Part shown: positions 1 through 5,000 of the stretch, piece by piece
Layout of the letters: each line of letters starts with the position of its first letter
Numbering within the stretch: position 1 is the first letter of the stretch
Source of the DNA: Zoogloeaceae bacterium
GTDB taxonomy: Bacteria > Pseudomonadota > Gammaproteobacteria > Burkholderiales > Rhodocyclaceae
Direction of reading: 5' to 3'
Assembly: GCA_031273145.1 (NCBI GenBank)
Contig: JAISSL010000155.1
Coordinates: 1-5,134 of the forward strand
DNA length: 5,134 bases
The notes under the pieces: generated by a model
Seen by the model: only the letters and a program-made list of their open reading frames with translations
What the model was told of the DNA's origin: nothing
Database searches by the model: none
Translations under genes and position numbers: made by a program

Positions 1-220
1 CTGCTGTTTTTATGGCCTGCGAACGCTGCCGACGCTTGCTTCATGCGCGGCGCGTTTTTATCCGAGGACGCGAACTAAATTCATGGGAAAGCATACCGCA
101 ATGGGGAAAATCCGCAAACGTTCCCGGCATAACAACGCAGTTTTACCCGGATTGAATGGGTAAATATGGCACCCTCCGATGTTTTGTGATTTTGCTCGCC
201 GGTTGCGGAATAGGTGACGG
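1..220. other. Gene-poor left end, no supported gene
   Basis: All three plus-strand frames are open from the left edge for 25 to about 55 codons, the first ending at TAA 76-78. None gives a recognisable protein end. On the minus strand an ATG at 42-44 opens a frame running off the left edge, but it has no ribosome binding site and no recognisable residues. The stretch is the 3' flank of the ubiquinone hydroxylase gene. No canonical hairpin plus T-run terminator was found in it. A short inverted repeat at 142-164 is listed separately. Confidence 0.4.
142..164. repeat. Short inverted repeat, 7-bp arms
   Basis: TTTACCC at 142-148 is mirrored by GGGTAAA at 158-164 with a 9-bp spacer. It lies 57 bp past the stop codon of the minus-strand hydroxylase gene. 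No U-rich tract follows on either strand, so it does not look like an intrinsic terminator. The 7-9-7 geometry could suit a dimeric repressor site or a weak RNA hairpin, but no known regulator motif is recognised. Confidence 0.35.
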
Positions 221-1420
221 TTACAACATCCCTGCCGCATATCGCGCCAGCAGTTTTTTGAGCGCGGGCAGACGATGGGTCAGGTCAAGGCCGAGGGCGC
301 GCAGGGCGGAAAGTCCCGGCAGACGCGCCGTAAAGCAATGCGCGAGAAAATCGGTTGCGTGTTGCAATACCACAATTTCTTCCCGGCGTACCCGTTGGTA
401 GCGTTGCAGAAAGGCAAGCGCGCCGATGTCCTGCCCCGGCACGGCTTGCCGCAGCAGAGTTGCCAGCGCCTTGGCATCCTGAAAGCCAAGATTGATGCCG
501 TGTCCGGTCAAGGGATGAATGCCATGCGCCGCATCGCCAATCAGCGCAAGCCTTGGCGCAACCGTGGCAGGGACGCGAATTGAATGAAGCGGAAAGGCCA
601 TAGCGGGCGTGAGTGTCGTGAGTCTACCCAGAATATTGCCCCCGGCAGCGGCGACTGTTTCTGCCAGTTCATCCGGGGAAAGGGCAAGGAGCGCTTCGGC
701 CTTTGCGTCCTCTGCCGACCAGACCATTGAGAGACGTTCTCCGGGCAAGGGCAACCAGGCCAGAATGCCATCTTCCCGAAACCATTGCCAGGCCGTATCG
801 TGGTGTGGCTTCTCGCACATGAAATTGGCAACGACGGCTTTTGCGTTGTAGGGAGTATCGAGCGCCGCAAGGCCGGCTTGTTGGCGCGTCCAGGAGTTTT
901 GCCCGTCCGCGCCTACGATCAAGCGGGCGCAGAGGGTCTGTTCGTCCTGTAGGGTTAAGGTTGCCAAGCCATCCGCATCTTGGCTATCCGCGCAAAACGC
1001 TGTCGGACGGGCAGGGGAGAAAAAAGTCACGTTCGCCTGCCGTTTCAGATGTTCGCGCAATTCGTTCATCATCAGCGAGGCTTCGAGTATCCAGGCCAGT
1101 TCCGGCAGTTCGGCATCCGGCGCGGTAAAGGTCATGTGTCCGCGTTCCCGTTCCCACACTTCCATGAAGCGGACGCGATTCATCCGTTCGCCTGCCAGAT
1201 GCGGCCAGACGCCGATTTCCGCGAGAAAGGCGGAATTGGCGGGAGAAATGGCGTAGACGCGGGCATCCCAGGCGTCTGCCGCGACAGGCGGGACAGAGCC
1301 ATGCGCGGGCGGCAGGGATTCGACCAGCAGAAGGGCAAGGGGAGCATCGCGGAGCGCAACTGCCAAAGACGCGCCCGCCAGGCCGCAGCCGACGATGATG
1401 AGGTCAAAGTTTTTTTGCAT
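221..1420 (-). CDS. UbiH/UbiF/COQ6-family FAD-dependent ubiquinone biosynthesis hydroxylase
   Basis: This 399-aa flavoprotein monooxygenase is predicted to hydroxylate the aromatic ring of a ubiquinone precursor using FAD, NAD(P)H and O2, normally as part of the membrane-associated Ubi complex. Three family signatures are visible. The N-terminal dinucleotide fold GCGLAG (residues 11-16) is followed by an acidic strand end at E34. The mid-protein DG motif GADG lies at 170-173. The C-terminal FAD ribityl motif GDAAHGIHPLTGHGINLG runs from about 295 to 312. Length is normal for the family (about 380-420 aa). No frameshift is seen. The start fits the family because the FAD motif begins near residue 7, although the ribosome binding site before it is weak. 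Which paralogue it is (UbiH, UbiI, UbiF, UbiL or UbiM type) cannot be decided by eye, so no symbol is given. It lies 125 bp downstream of a secreted-protein gene on the same strand. Confidence 0.93.
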   Translation of the reverse strand: MQKNFDLIIVGCGLAGASLAVALRDAPLALLLVESLPPAHGSVPPVAADAWDARVYAISPANSAFLAEIGVWPHLAGERMNRVRFMEVWERERGHMTFTAPDAELPELAWILEASLMMNELREHLKRQANVTFFSPARPTAFCADSQDADGLATLTLQDEQTLCARLIVGADGQNSWTRQQAGLAALDTPYNAKAVVANFMCEKPHHDTAWQWFREDGILAWLPLPGERLSMVWSAEDAKAEALLALSPDELAETVAAAGGNILGRLTTLTPAMAFPLHSIRVPATVAPRLALIGDAAHGIHPLTGHGINLGFQDAKALATLLRQAVPGQDIGALAFLQRYQRVRREEIVVLQHATDFLAHCFTARLPGLSALRALGLDLTHRLPALKKLLARYAAGML

Positions 1421-1434
1421 GGGCGTATCTTAAC

Positions 1435-1458
1435 CTGTCTTGCTGTCTTGCAGTCTTG
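1435..1458. repeat. 8-bp tandem repeat, three copies, in the hydroxylase leader
   Basis: Plus-strand units are CTGTCTTG (1435-1442), CTGTCTTG (1443-1450) and CAGTCTTG (1451-1458), followed by a partial CAG. The repeats sit 15-38 bp upstream of the hydroxylase start codon at 1420, so they would lie in the promoter or 5' leader of that minus-strand gene. Three short units is a modest array and could be chance. It is still the only tandem repeat found in the window. Confidence 0.6.
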
Positions 1459-1545
1459 CAGACGGCAACTTTGGCAATCTGCCTTCCATCCGCTGAATTT
1501 CGGGTTTACCTGATCGAAAAATGTCTGTCCTGTGCGGGCGAAACG

Positions 1546-2136
1546 TCATCCCGCTGCGTTAGTTTTTATCAATTTCATTTTTCCGTTCACGAGGTCAAAA
1601 CCATACAGATAAGTAGTCCCCGCATCTCCAAAATCTTCAACGAAAAAACTGGTATTCAATCTGATTTCAAATTGACATTCTGATCCAATGCTGCCTTGAC
1701 GAACACCTTCAGAGGGGTAGGAATAATCAAATTCGTAGGTTATTCCATTGAATAGAAACTTTCTAGGGGCACTATAACCATCGGAACTCTGACGAATTTT
1801 AACATCCGCCAGATATTTCCTGAAATAAACAAGCGCCTGCTTATTGGGAAACAATGTCGTCTGTAAATTTTTCCTTTTGGCTTCATGATAGTAGTTAGGT
1901 GCTTTGCCGACCAGCTGAGAGTCACTCAAATTAACGAAATCCTTTGTTTTGTCAACAATCTGAGCCAACCAGTCATCCACGCTGTTTTCGGCTCTGGCAC
2001 TTTCCTGAAGCTGTGCGACAGCGGCATCTACTTTTGACGAGCAGGCGGCATGGACAGAGGGCAGTGCCCCCATCAAAACGAGCAACAGCGCCAGAATGCA
2101 CAACTTTGCCCAATGCGTTTTAACGAGTGTTTTCAT
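1546..2136 (-). CDS. Small secreted (periplasmic) protein of unknown function
   Basis: The 196-aa product is not recognised. Its N-terminus is a clear Sec signal peptide: basic residues (K2, K6, K11), a hydrophobic run over about residues 12-25, then VHA before a likely signal peptidase I cut after A30. A cysteine follows at 32, but the residues before it do not make a convincing lipobox. C32 and C154 are the only mature cysteines and could form a disulfide. The mature part begins with a helical-looking segment and ends in a beta-rich region with many aromatics. A TTG at 2167-2169 would add 11 residues. The ATG at 2136 is preferred because a strong purine-rich ribosome binding site precedes it. 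From about 1560 to 1970 the gene is far more AT-rich than its neighbours (roughly 35% GC in sampled stretches, against about 70% in a sampled stretch of the hydroxylase), suggesting transfer or fast divergence. It starts 29 bp after the rpoH stop and could share its mRNA. Confidence 0.8.
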   Translation of the reverse strand: MKTLVKTHWAKLCILALLLVLMGALPSVHAACSSKVDAAVAQLQESARAENSVDDWLAQIVDKTKDFVNLSDSQLVGKAPNYYHEAKRKNLQTTLFPNKQALVYFRKYLADVKIRQSSDGYSAPRKFLFNGITYEFDYSYPSEGVRQGSIGSECQFEIRLNTSFFVEDFGDAGTTYLYGFDLVNGKMKLIKTNAAG

Positions 2137-2140
2137 GCGT

Positions 2141-2150
2141 CCTCTCCTCT
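2141..2150 (-). promoter_or_regulatory. Ribosome binding site deciding the start of the secreted-protein gene
   Basis: On the minus strand AGAGGAGAGG is followed by ACGC and the ATG at 2136; the AGGAG core has a 7-nt spacing. The rival TTG start, next to the rpoH stop, would place this sequence inside the coding region and would put 11 polar or basic residues in front of an otherwise standard signal peptide. Confidence 0.75.
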
Positions 2151-2165
2151 GCCCGCAATGGTTGT

Positions 2166-3077
2166 TCAATTGCTGTCCGCAGGACGATTGCCGTCTGCAA
2201 GACCCGCAAGACGGGCGCGCATTTTTTGCAGCGCCTTGACTTCAATCTGGCGGATGCGTTCGGCGGAAACCTGAAATTCAGCCGCCAGCTCATGCAGGGT
2301 TGAAGCCTCTCCGTCTGCCAGCCAGCGCGTTTCGATGATGCGACGACTGCGCGGGTCAAGCGTTTCCAGCGCGGCTTCTAAACCTTCCGTTTGCAGGCGC
2401 TCGTGTTCCTGTCTGGCAATGACCTGGGTCGGCTCATAGGCGCTATCGGCCAAATAATCAATGGGCGCGTAGGCATGGTCGCCGTCCTCTTCCGGGTGGC
2501 CTTCCAGCGCCAGATCGTGCCCCTGCATCCGGCTTTCCATTTCCGTGACTTCTTCCGGCTTGACGCCCAGTTGTTTGGCAATGCGCGCGACCTGCTGCCT
2601 GGTCAGGTGCGGCTCGCCATAGCCCTGTTCCTGATCCAGCGCATTTTTCAGGCTACGAAGATTGAAGAAAAGTTTGCGCTGCGCCTTGGTCGTGACCACC
2701 TTGACCAGCCGCCAGTTTTTCAGGATGAACTCGTGGATTTCCGCCTTGATCCAGTGAATCGCAAACGATACTAGGCGGACGCCACGGGCGGGATCGAAGC
2801 GTTTGACGGCTTTCATCAGGCCGATGTTGCCTTCCTGAATCAGATCGGCGTGGGGCAGGCCATAGCCGAGATAGCCGCGCGCCACGGAAATGACCAGCCG
2901 CAGATGCGAAAGCACCAGTTGCCGCGCGGCTTCCAGATCGCCGTCCTCGTGAAAACGTCGGGCGAGCCGGTTTTCTTCTTCCTCGCTCAACATGGGTATC
3001 CGTTGCGCGGTCTGGATGTAGGCATCCAGGTTGCCTACGGCGGTTACGGCAGGAAAAGTCAGGGCTTGAGTGGTCAT
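2166..3077 (-). CDS. rpoH: RNA polymerase heat-shock sigma factor sigma-32 (RpoH)
   Basis: The 303-aa product is a complete sigma-32, which directs RNA polymerase to promoters of chaperone and protease genes. Region 2 is unmistakable: DLIQEGNIGLMKAVKRFDP (about 78-96) and the region 2.3/2.4 stretch VSFAIHWIKAEIHEFILKNW (about 103-122). The RpoH box QRKLFFNLR at 133-141, which separates RpoH from other sigma-70 members, is intact. Region 4.2 is a helix-turn-helix at about 260-287, with TLHELAAEFQVS then AERIRQIE. Length slightly exceeds the E. coli protein (284 aa). The ATG at 3077 has a good GGGAGG ribosome binding site 6 nt upstream. The promoter is overlapped by a perfect CIRCE operator, implying HrcA control. 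The predicted 5' leader is only about 26 nt, which leaves little room for the long folded leader used as an RNA thermosensor in enteric bacteria. No terminator hairpin is visible before the next gene. Confidence 0.98.
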   Translation of the reverse strand: MTTQALTFPAVTAVGNLDAYIQTAQRIPMLSEEEENRLARRFHEDGDLEAARQLVLSHLRLVISVARGYLGYGLPHADLIQEGNIGLMKAVKRFDPARGVRLVSFAIHWIKAEIHEFILKNWRLVKVVTTKAQRKLFFNLRSLKNALDQEQGYGEPHLTRQQVARIAKQLGVKPEEVTEMESRMQGHDLALEGHPEEDGDHAYAPIDYLADSAYEPTQVIARQEHERLQTEGLEAALETLDPRSRRIIETRWLADGEASTLHELAAEFQVSAERIRQIEVKALQKMRARLAGLADGNRPADSN

Positions 3078-3083
3078 AGTGCG

Positions 3084-3089
3084 CCTCCC
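3084..3089 (-). promoter_or_regulatory. rpoH: rpoH ribosome binding site
   Basis: GGGAGG on the minus strand, 6 nt before the ATG at 3077. It supports this start for rpoH. Confidence 0.8.
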
Positions 3090-3110
3090 GAATCCAATAA
3101 TAGATGTCCT

Positions 3111-3140
3111 ATTTTAGCACTCATTAAGGAAGAGTGCTAA
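3111..3140 (-). promoter_or_regulatory. rpoH: Predicted rpoH core promoter overlapped by CIRCE
   Basis: On the minus strand the -10 is TAAAAT (3116-3111, 5 of 6 matches to the sigma-70 consensus). The -35 is TTAGCA (3140-3135, 4 of 6), with an 18-bp spacer. Transcription would start near 3104, leaving a leader of about 26 nt. The whole -35 and spacer, and part of the -10, lie within the CIRCE operator, so bound HrcA would exclude RNA polymerase. An upstream TTGACA (3172-3167, minus strand) has no good -10 at proper spacing. Confidence 0.65.
3114..3140. promoter_or_regulatory. CIRCE operator (HrcA binding site)
   Basis: TTAGCACTC (3114-3122), a 9-bp spacer, then GAGTGCTAA (3132-3140). Both arms match the classical CIRCE consensus at every position and the spacer has the classical length. 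CIRCE is the operator of HrcA, the heat-shock repressor that usually controls groESL and dnaK operons. Here it lies 37 bp upstream of the rpoH start codon and on its predicted promoter. It ends 26 bp before the mazEF -35 box, so control of mazEF is not implied by overlap. Confidence 0.95.
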
Positions 3141-3166
3141 TGGTTTGGGGGGAATTTTCTTGCGAC

Positions 3167-3195
3167 TTGTCAAGGACATGTGGCGAAGTTACACT
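3167..3195 (+). promoter_or_regulatory. Predicted mazEF promoter
   Basis: The -35 is TTGTCA (3167-3172, 5 of 6 matches). A 17-bp spacer separates it from the -10 TACACT (3190-3195, 4 of 6). The -10 lies inside the 28-bp palindrome, the arrangement expected for an autoregulated toxin-antitoxin promoter. TATAAC at 3200-3205 is an alternative -10 in the other arm. Confidence 0.55.
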
Positions 3196-3210
3196 AAAGT
3201 ATAACTTCGC
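3183..3210. promoter_or_regulatory. 28-bp palindromic operator for MazE/MazEF
   Basis: The left arm GCGAAGTTACACT (3183-3195) and right arm AGTATAACTTCGC (3198-3210) pair at 12 of 13 positions around a 2-bp centre. It ends 2 bp before the mazE ribosome binding site and covers the predicted -10. MazE-family antitoxins bind DNA through their AbrB-like N-terminal domain and repress their own operon, so this is the obvious candidate site. That assignment is inferred from position and symmetry. Confidence 0.75.
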
Positions 3211-3212
3211 AA

Positions 3213-3218
3213 AAGGAG
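3213..3218 (+). promoter_or_regulatory. mazE ribosome binding site
   Basis: AAGGAG with 6 nt to the ATG at 3225. It directly follows the operator palindrome and fixes the antitoxin start. Confidence 0.8.
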
Positions 3219-3224
3219 TGCATC

Positions 3225-3488
3225 ATGCACACGACAAACCTTCGCAAAGTCGGCGGCTCGGTCATCCTGACCGTTCCCCCGGCCTTTCTGGATCAGTTGC
3301 ATCTTCAGGCGGGCGCAACGGTCGGCCTGGTCGTCAGTGAAGGACGCCTGATTGTTGAACCGGCCTCACATCCTCGCTATACGCTGGATGAATTGCTGAC
3401 CGAAGCCGAAGCCTCCGGGGCGTACCCGTTGCCGGATGAAGAACGCGAGTGGGTTGATGCCCCGGCGGTGGGGCGCGAGCTGATATGA
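3225..3488 (+). CDS. mazE: MazE/ChpI-type antitoxin (AbrB-like)
   Basis: The 87-aa product is the labile antitoxin of a type II toxin-antitoxin pair. Residues 1-46 form an AbrB/MazE swapped-hairpin DNA-binding domain: LRKVGGSVILTVPPAFLDQL, then a second strand pair with GLVVSEGRLIVEP. The C-terminal part (about 50-87) has the pattern of the ChpI/PemI subfamily that wraps the toxin: YTLDELL, then an acidic linker, then EREWVDAPAVGRELI. The gene has a strong ribosome binding site, and its 3' end overlaps the toxin start by 4 bp (ATGA), which implies translational coupling. It probably binds the palindrome just upstream and represses the operon. The mazE symbol denotes the family; ChpBI/PemI naming would be equally defensible. 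Confidence 0.93.
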   Translation: MHTTNLRKVGGSVILTVPPAFLDQLHLQAGATVGLVVSEGRLIVEPASHPRYTLDELLTEAEASGAYPLPDEEREWVDAPAVGRELI

Positions 3489-3814
3489 AGCGCGGCGACA
3501 TCTACATGGTCGACCTTGAGCCGACCTCTGGGCACGAACAGCGCGGCCATCGTCCCGTCGTCGTCATTTCCACCGAACGGTTCAACCGGCTTACCGCGTG
3601 TCCGGTGATTCTCCCGATTACGCATGGCGGCGAGTTTGCCCGTCGCCTCGGTTTTGCCGTGGAATTGACCAGCACGAAAATAACGGGCGTCGTGCGCTGC
3701 GATCAACCGCGCACGCTTGATTTGCTCGCCCGGAATGCCCGCAAGGTGGAAAGTCTGCCGCCGTCCATCCTGTCCGAAGTTCTGGCAAAGACTCGCACGA
3801 TTTTTGAAGAGTAG
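3485..3814 (+). CDS. mazF: MazF/ChpB/PemK-family endoribonuclease toxin
   Basis: The 109-aa product is an mRNA-cleaving toxin that arrests growth when its antitoxin is lost. It has the usual family length and starts with the conserved KRGDIYMVDL strand. The loop TSGHEQRGHRP (14-24) carries the presumed catalytic arginine R23, and T46 in LPITHGG matches the catalytic threonine position of E. coli MazF. The phrases SGHEQ and GGEFAR are closest, among family members I recall, to ChpB. The segment GVVRCDQPRTLDLLAR (about 71-86) and the final helix ILSEVLAKTRTIFE are intact, so the toxin appears functional. The start overlaps mazE by 4 bp. The gene ends 44 bp from the stop of convergent trmL, with no obvious terminator between. 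Cleavage specificity cannot be read from the sequence. Confidence 0.94.
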   Translation: MKRGDIYMVDLEPTSGHEQRGHRPVVVISTERFNRLTACPVILPITHGGEFARRLGFAVELTSTKITGVVRCDQPRTLDLLARNARKVESLPPSILSEVLAKTRTIFEE

Positions 3815-3858
3815 CCCCAGAATTTCGGAAAAATCGCGCGGCATCGCGTTGGCATGGT

Positions 3859-4329
3859 TCAAAGGGCGCGGCAGCCGGAAAATCCCTGTTGTCGCCAGGC
3901 TTCAAAGAGGGTGATGGCGACTGCGTTGGAAAGGTTGAGGCTGCGGTTGCCGGGACGCATGGGCAGGGTCAGATGTTGGGGAGCGGGAATTTGCGCCAGA
4001 ATTTCGGAGGGCAGGCCGCGCGTTTCCGGGCCGAATACGAATACGTCGTCGGGTAGGAATGTGGCACTGTCATAGCGTCGTCCGGCCTTGCTGCTCAGGG
4101 CGAAAAAGCGTCGTTCGGGGAGCGCGGCGCGGCAGGCATTCCAGTCGGGATGAATCCTGAGTTCGGCGTATTCGTGATAATCCAGTCCGGCGCGGCGAAG
4201 GTGTCTGTCATCCAGGGAAAAGCCGAGCGGCTTGACCAGATGCAGTTCAGAGCCGGTATTGGCGGCCAGACGGATGATGTTGCCGGTGTTGGGGGGAATT
4301 TCCGGCTCGAAAAGGACAATGGCAAACAT
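3859..4329 (-). CDS. trmL: tRNA (cytidine/uridine(34)-2'-O)-methyltransferase TrmL
   Basis: The 156-aa product is a SPOUT-class methyltransferase that 2'-O-methylates the wobble nucleotide of certain leucine tRNAs using S-adenosylmethionine. E. coli TrmL (YibK) is about 157 aa and consists of the knotted domain alone, as here. The family motifs are all present: FEPEIPPNTGNIIRL (7-21), FGPETRGLP (99-107) and LPMRPGNRSLNLSNAVAI (122-139). The last two build the trefoil knot and cofactor site. The N-terminus starts two residues before the first strand, as in the family, so the ATG at 4329 is secure although no ribosome binding site is visible before it. It is convergent with mazF and divergent from the unknown ORF at 4468, so it appears to be its own transcription unit. 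No strong promoter was identified. Confidence 0.96.
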   Translation of the reverse strand: MFAIVLFEPEIPPNTGNIIRLAANTGSELHLVKPLGFSLDDRHLRRAGLDYHEYAELRIHPDWNACRAALPERRFFALSSKAGRRYDSATFLPDDVFVFGPETRGLPSEILAQIPAPQHLTLPMRPGNRSLNLSNAVAITLFEAWRQQGFSGCRAL

Positions 4330-4467
4330 GGCGATGTTGGAAAGACGCGACAGTCAGGGGGCGGTAAGGGTTTCAGGCGGGTTTGTATCCCGTCTGGCTA
4401 AAGGTTGGCGTTTTTTTGCCGTTAATGCAGTTAAGGGAGCGCAGTTTACAAGGGAAAGGCAAATGCG
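4330..4467. other. Divergent intergenic region between trmL and the ORF at 4468
   Basis: These 138 bp separate two divergent genes and should hold promoters for both. No well-spaced -35/-10 pair stood out on either strand. The visible structure is the 4374-4396 hairpin, the T7 run at 4411-4417 and GAAAGG at 4454-4459, a plausible ribosome binding site 8 nt before the ATG at 4468. Confidence 0.5.
4374..4396. repeat. Hairpin-forming inverted repeat in the trmL upstream region
   Basis: CAGGCGGG (4374-4381) and CCCGTCTG (4389-4396) pair over 8 bp, with one G-U wobble, around a 7-nt loop. A run of seven T follows at 4411-4417, 14 nt after the stem, which is too far for a standard intrinsic terminator. 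On the plus strand it would lie in the leader of the ORF at 4468; on the minus strand it would lie in the trmL leader. Its role is unknown. Confidence 0.45.
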
Positions 4468-4797
4468 ATGACACTCGTTTCCAGAATTTCTTCTGGGTTG
4501 AGGCCGGAATGGCTGAATAAGCGGCGTACTGCGCGGCGCGCTGAACCGCGCTGGGTGATGCCTGCGGAAGCGGTTCATCCTGATTCTGGTTCTTCGCTGT
4601 ACGAGCAGTTGATGGCGGCCTTCTGGTCATTGCGTTCGAGCGGGGAAGAAGAAAGCGCGGACGAGCGTGAAAGGCGCGAAGCGGAAGAAGTGGAAATGTC
4701 GCACAACGCCTCGCGTCTGGCGTTGGAACTCTCCACTCTGGATCGGGAAGAAAAACAGCGGTTGCTGAAAAACACAGGGTTAAGCGTCAAGGTTTGA
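4468..4797 (+). CDS. Hypothetical 109-aa charged protein
   Basis: This ORF is not recognised. It is complete from ATG to TGA, with GAAAGG 8 nt upstream. Its codon choice (frequent GAA, GCG, CTG, CGC) resembles real genes of the window. The antisense reading frame over 4575-4823 is serine-rich and looks like a shadow. The N-terminal third is basic (RPEWLNKRRTARRAEPRW, 12-29). The middle has a short amphipathic stretch YEQLMAAFWSL (about 45-55). Residues from about 58 onward are acidic and likely helical or coiled coil (EEE, ERERREAEEVE), ending in LDREEKQRLLKNTGLSVKV. There is no signal peptide or membrane segment, so it should be cytosolic. No partner gene is visible. It could be a small regulatory or adaptor protein, but that is only a guess from composition. 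Confidence 0.6.
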   Translation: MTLVSRISSGLRPEWLNKRRTARRAEPRWVMPAEAVHPDSGSSLYEQLMAAFWSLRSSGEEESADERERREAEEVEMSHNASRLALELSTLDREEKQRLLKNTGLSVKV

Positions 4798-4840
4798 AGT
4801 TGTGTGGGTTGCGTTGTGTCCATGTGATTCGTTACCCCCT

Positions 4841-4922
4841 AGTCATTTCAGCGAAGGCTGGAATCCAGTATCTTTGCGTTTTGCCGTCCGCAGGAATTTC
4901 CGGCTTTGAGGGCGGGATGACT
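4841..4922. repeat. Small palindromic interspersed repeat (MITE/REP-like)
   Basis: The stretch begins AGTCATTTC and ends GGGATGACT, giving short terminal inverted repeats (AGTCAT 4841-4846, ATGACT 4917-4922). Just inside the left end, 4845-4864 forms a hairpin with arms ATTTCAGC and GCTGGAAT and loop GAAG. The left half closely resembles the widespread bacterial repeat whose core reads GTCATTCCCGCGAAGGCGGGAATCC, with the stem changed in a compensated way (CAGC/GCTG). It carries no gene. The copy number in the genome cannot be seen from here. Confidence 0.6.
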
Positions 4923-4956
4923 CAAAAATGGGCGGTTTCTTAAAATAGTTGTAAAA

Positions 4957-4987
4957 TTCGCACAAGGCAAAAAAATTGTGGCATAAT
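4957..4987 (+). promoter_or_regulatory. Possible extended -10 promoter in the AT-rich right end
   Basis: CATAAT (4982-4987, 5 of 6) is preceded by TG at 4979-4980, one base apart, which makes an extended -10. A weak -35, TTCGCA (4957-4962, 4 of 6), lies at a long 19-bp spacing. The surrounding 4922-5080 is clearly AT-rich, as promoter regions often are. It would drive transcription rightward off the window. Confidence 0.4.
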
Positions 4988-5000
4988 CAACATCTCCAAC

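Noticed and set aside
58..240. 60-codon minus-strand frame overlapping the hydroxylase 3' end
   Set aside because: Cysteine/arginine-rich without any family pattern, and its start lies inside the hydroxylase coding sequence with no ribosome binding site.
1456..1683. Plus-strand frame antisense to the end of the secreted-protein gene
   Set aside because: No ribosome binding site or recognisable features, and it lies mostly over a gene with a convincing signal peptide on the other strand.
2137..2169. TTG start at 2167-2169 for the secreted-protein gene
   Set aside because: It would overlap the rpoH stop and add 11 polar or basic residues before a normal signal peptide. The ATG at 2136 has a strong ribosome binding site and a standard signal-peptide start.
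3146..3163. G-run and TTGC resembling a sigma-54 promoter between rpoH and mazE
   Set aside because: The GG and GC elements do not match the required sequence around the fixed spacing, and a well-spaced sigma-70 promoter lies just downstream.
3815..3858. Bidirectional terminator between mazF and trmL
   Set aside because: Only a 4-bp CGCG pairing is possible and no T-run follows on either strand in the right place.
3817..4490. CCAGAATTTC repeated at 3817-3826, 3996-4005 and 4481-4490 (13 bp shared by the first two)
   Set aside because: The copies lie in an intergenic gap, inside trmL and inside the 109-aa ORF, with irregular spacing and no other shared flank. Chance is the simplest explanation.
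4373..4823. Minus-strand open frames opposite the 109-aa ORF
   Set aside because: They are serine/arginine-rich frames with no family features and no ribosome binding site; they mirror the GC-rich plus-strand gene.
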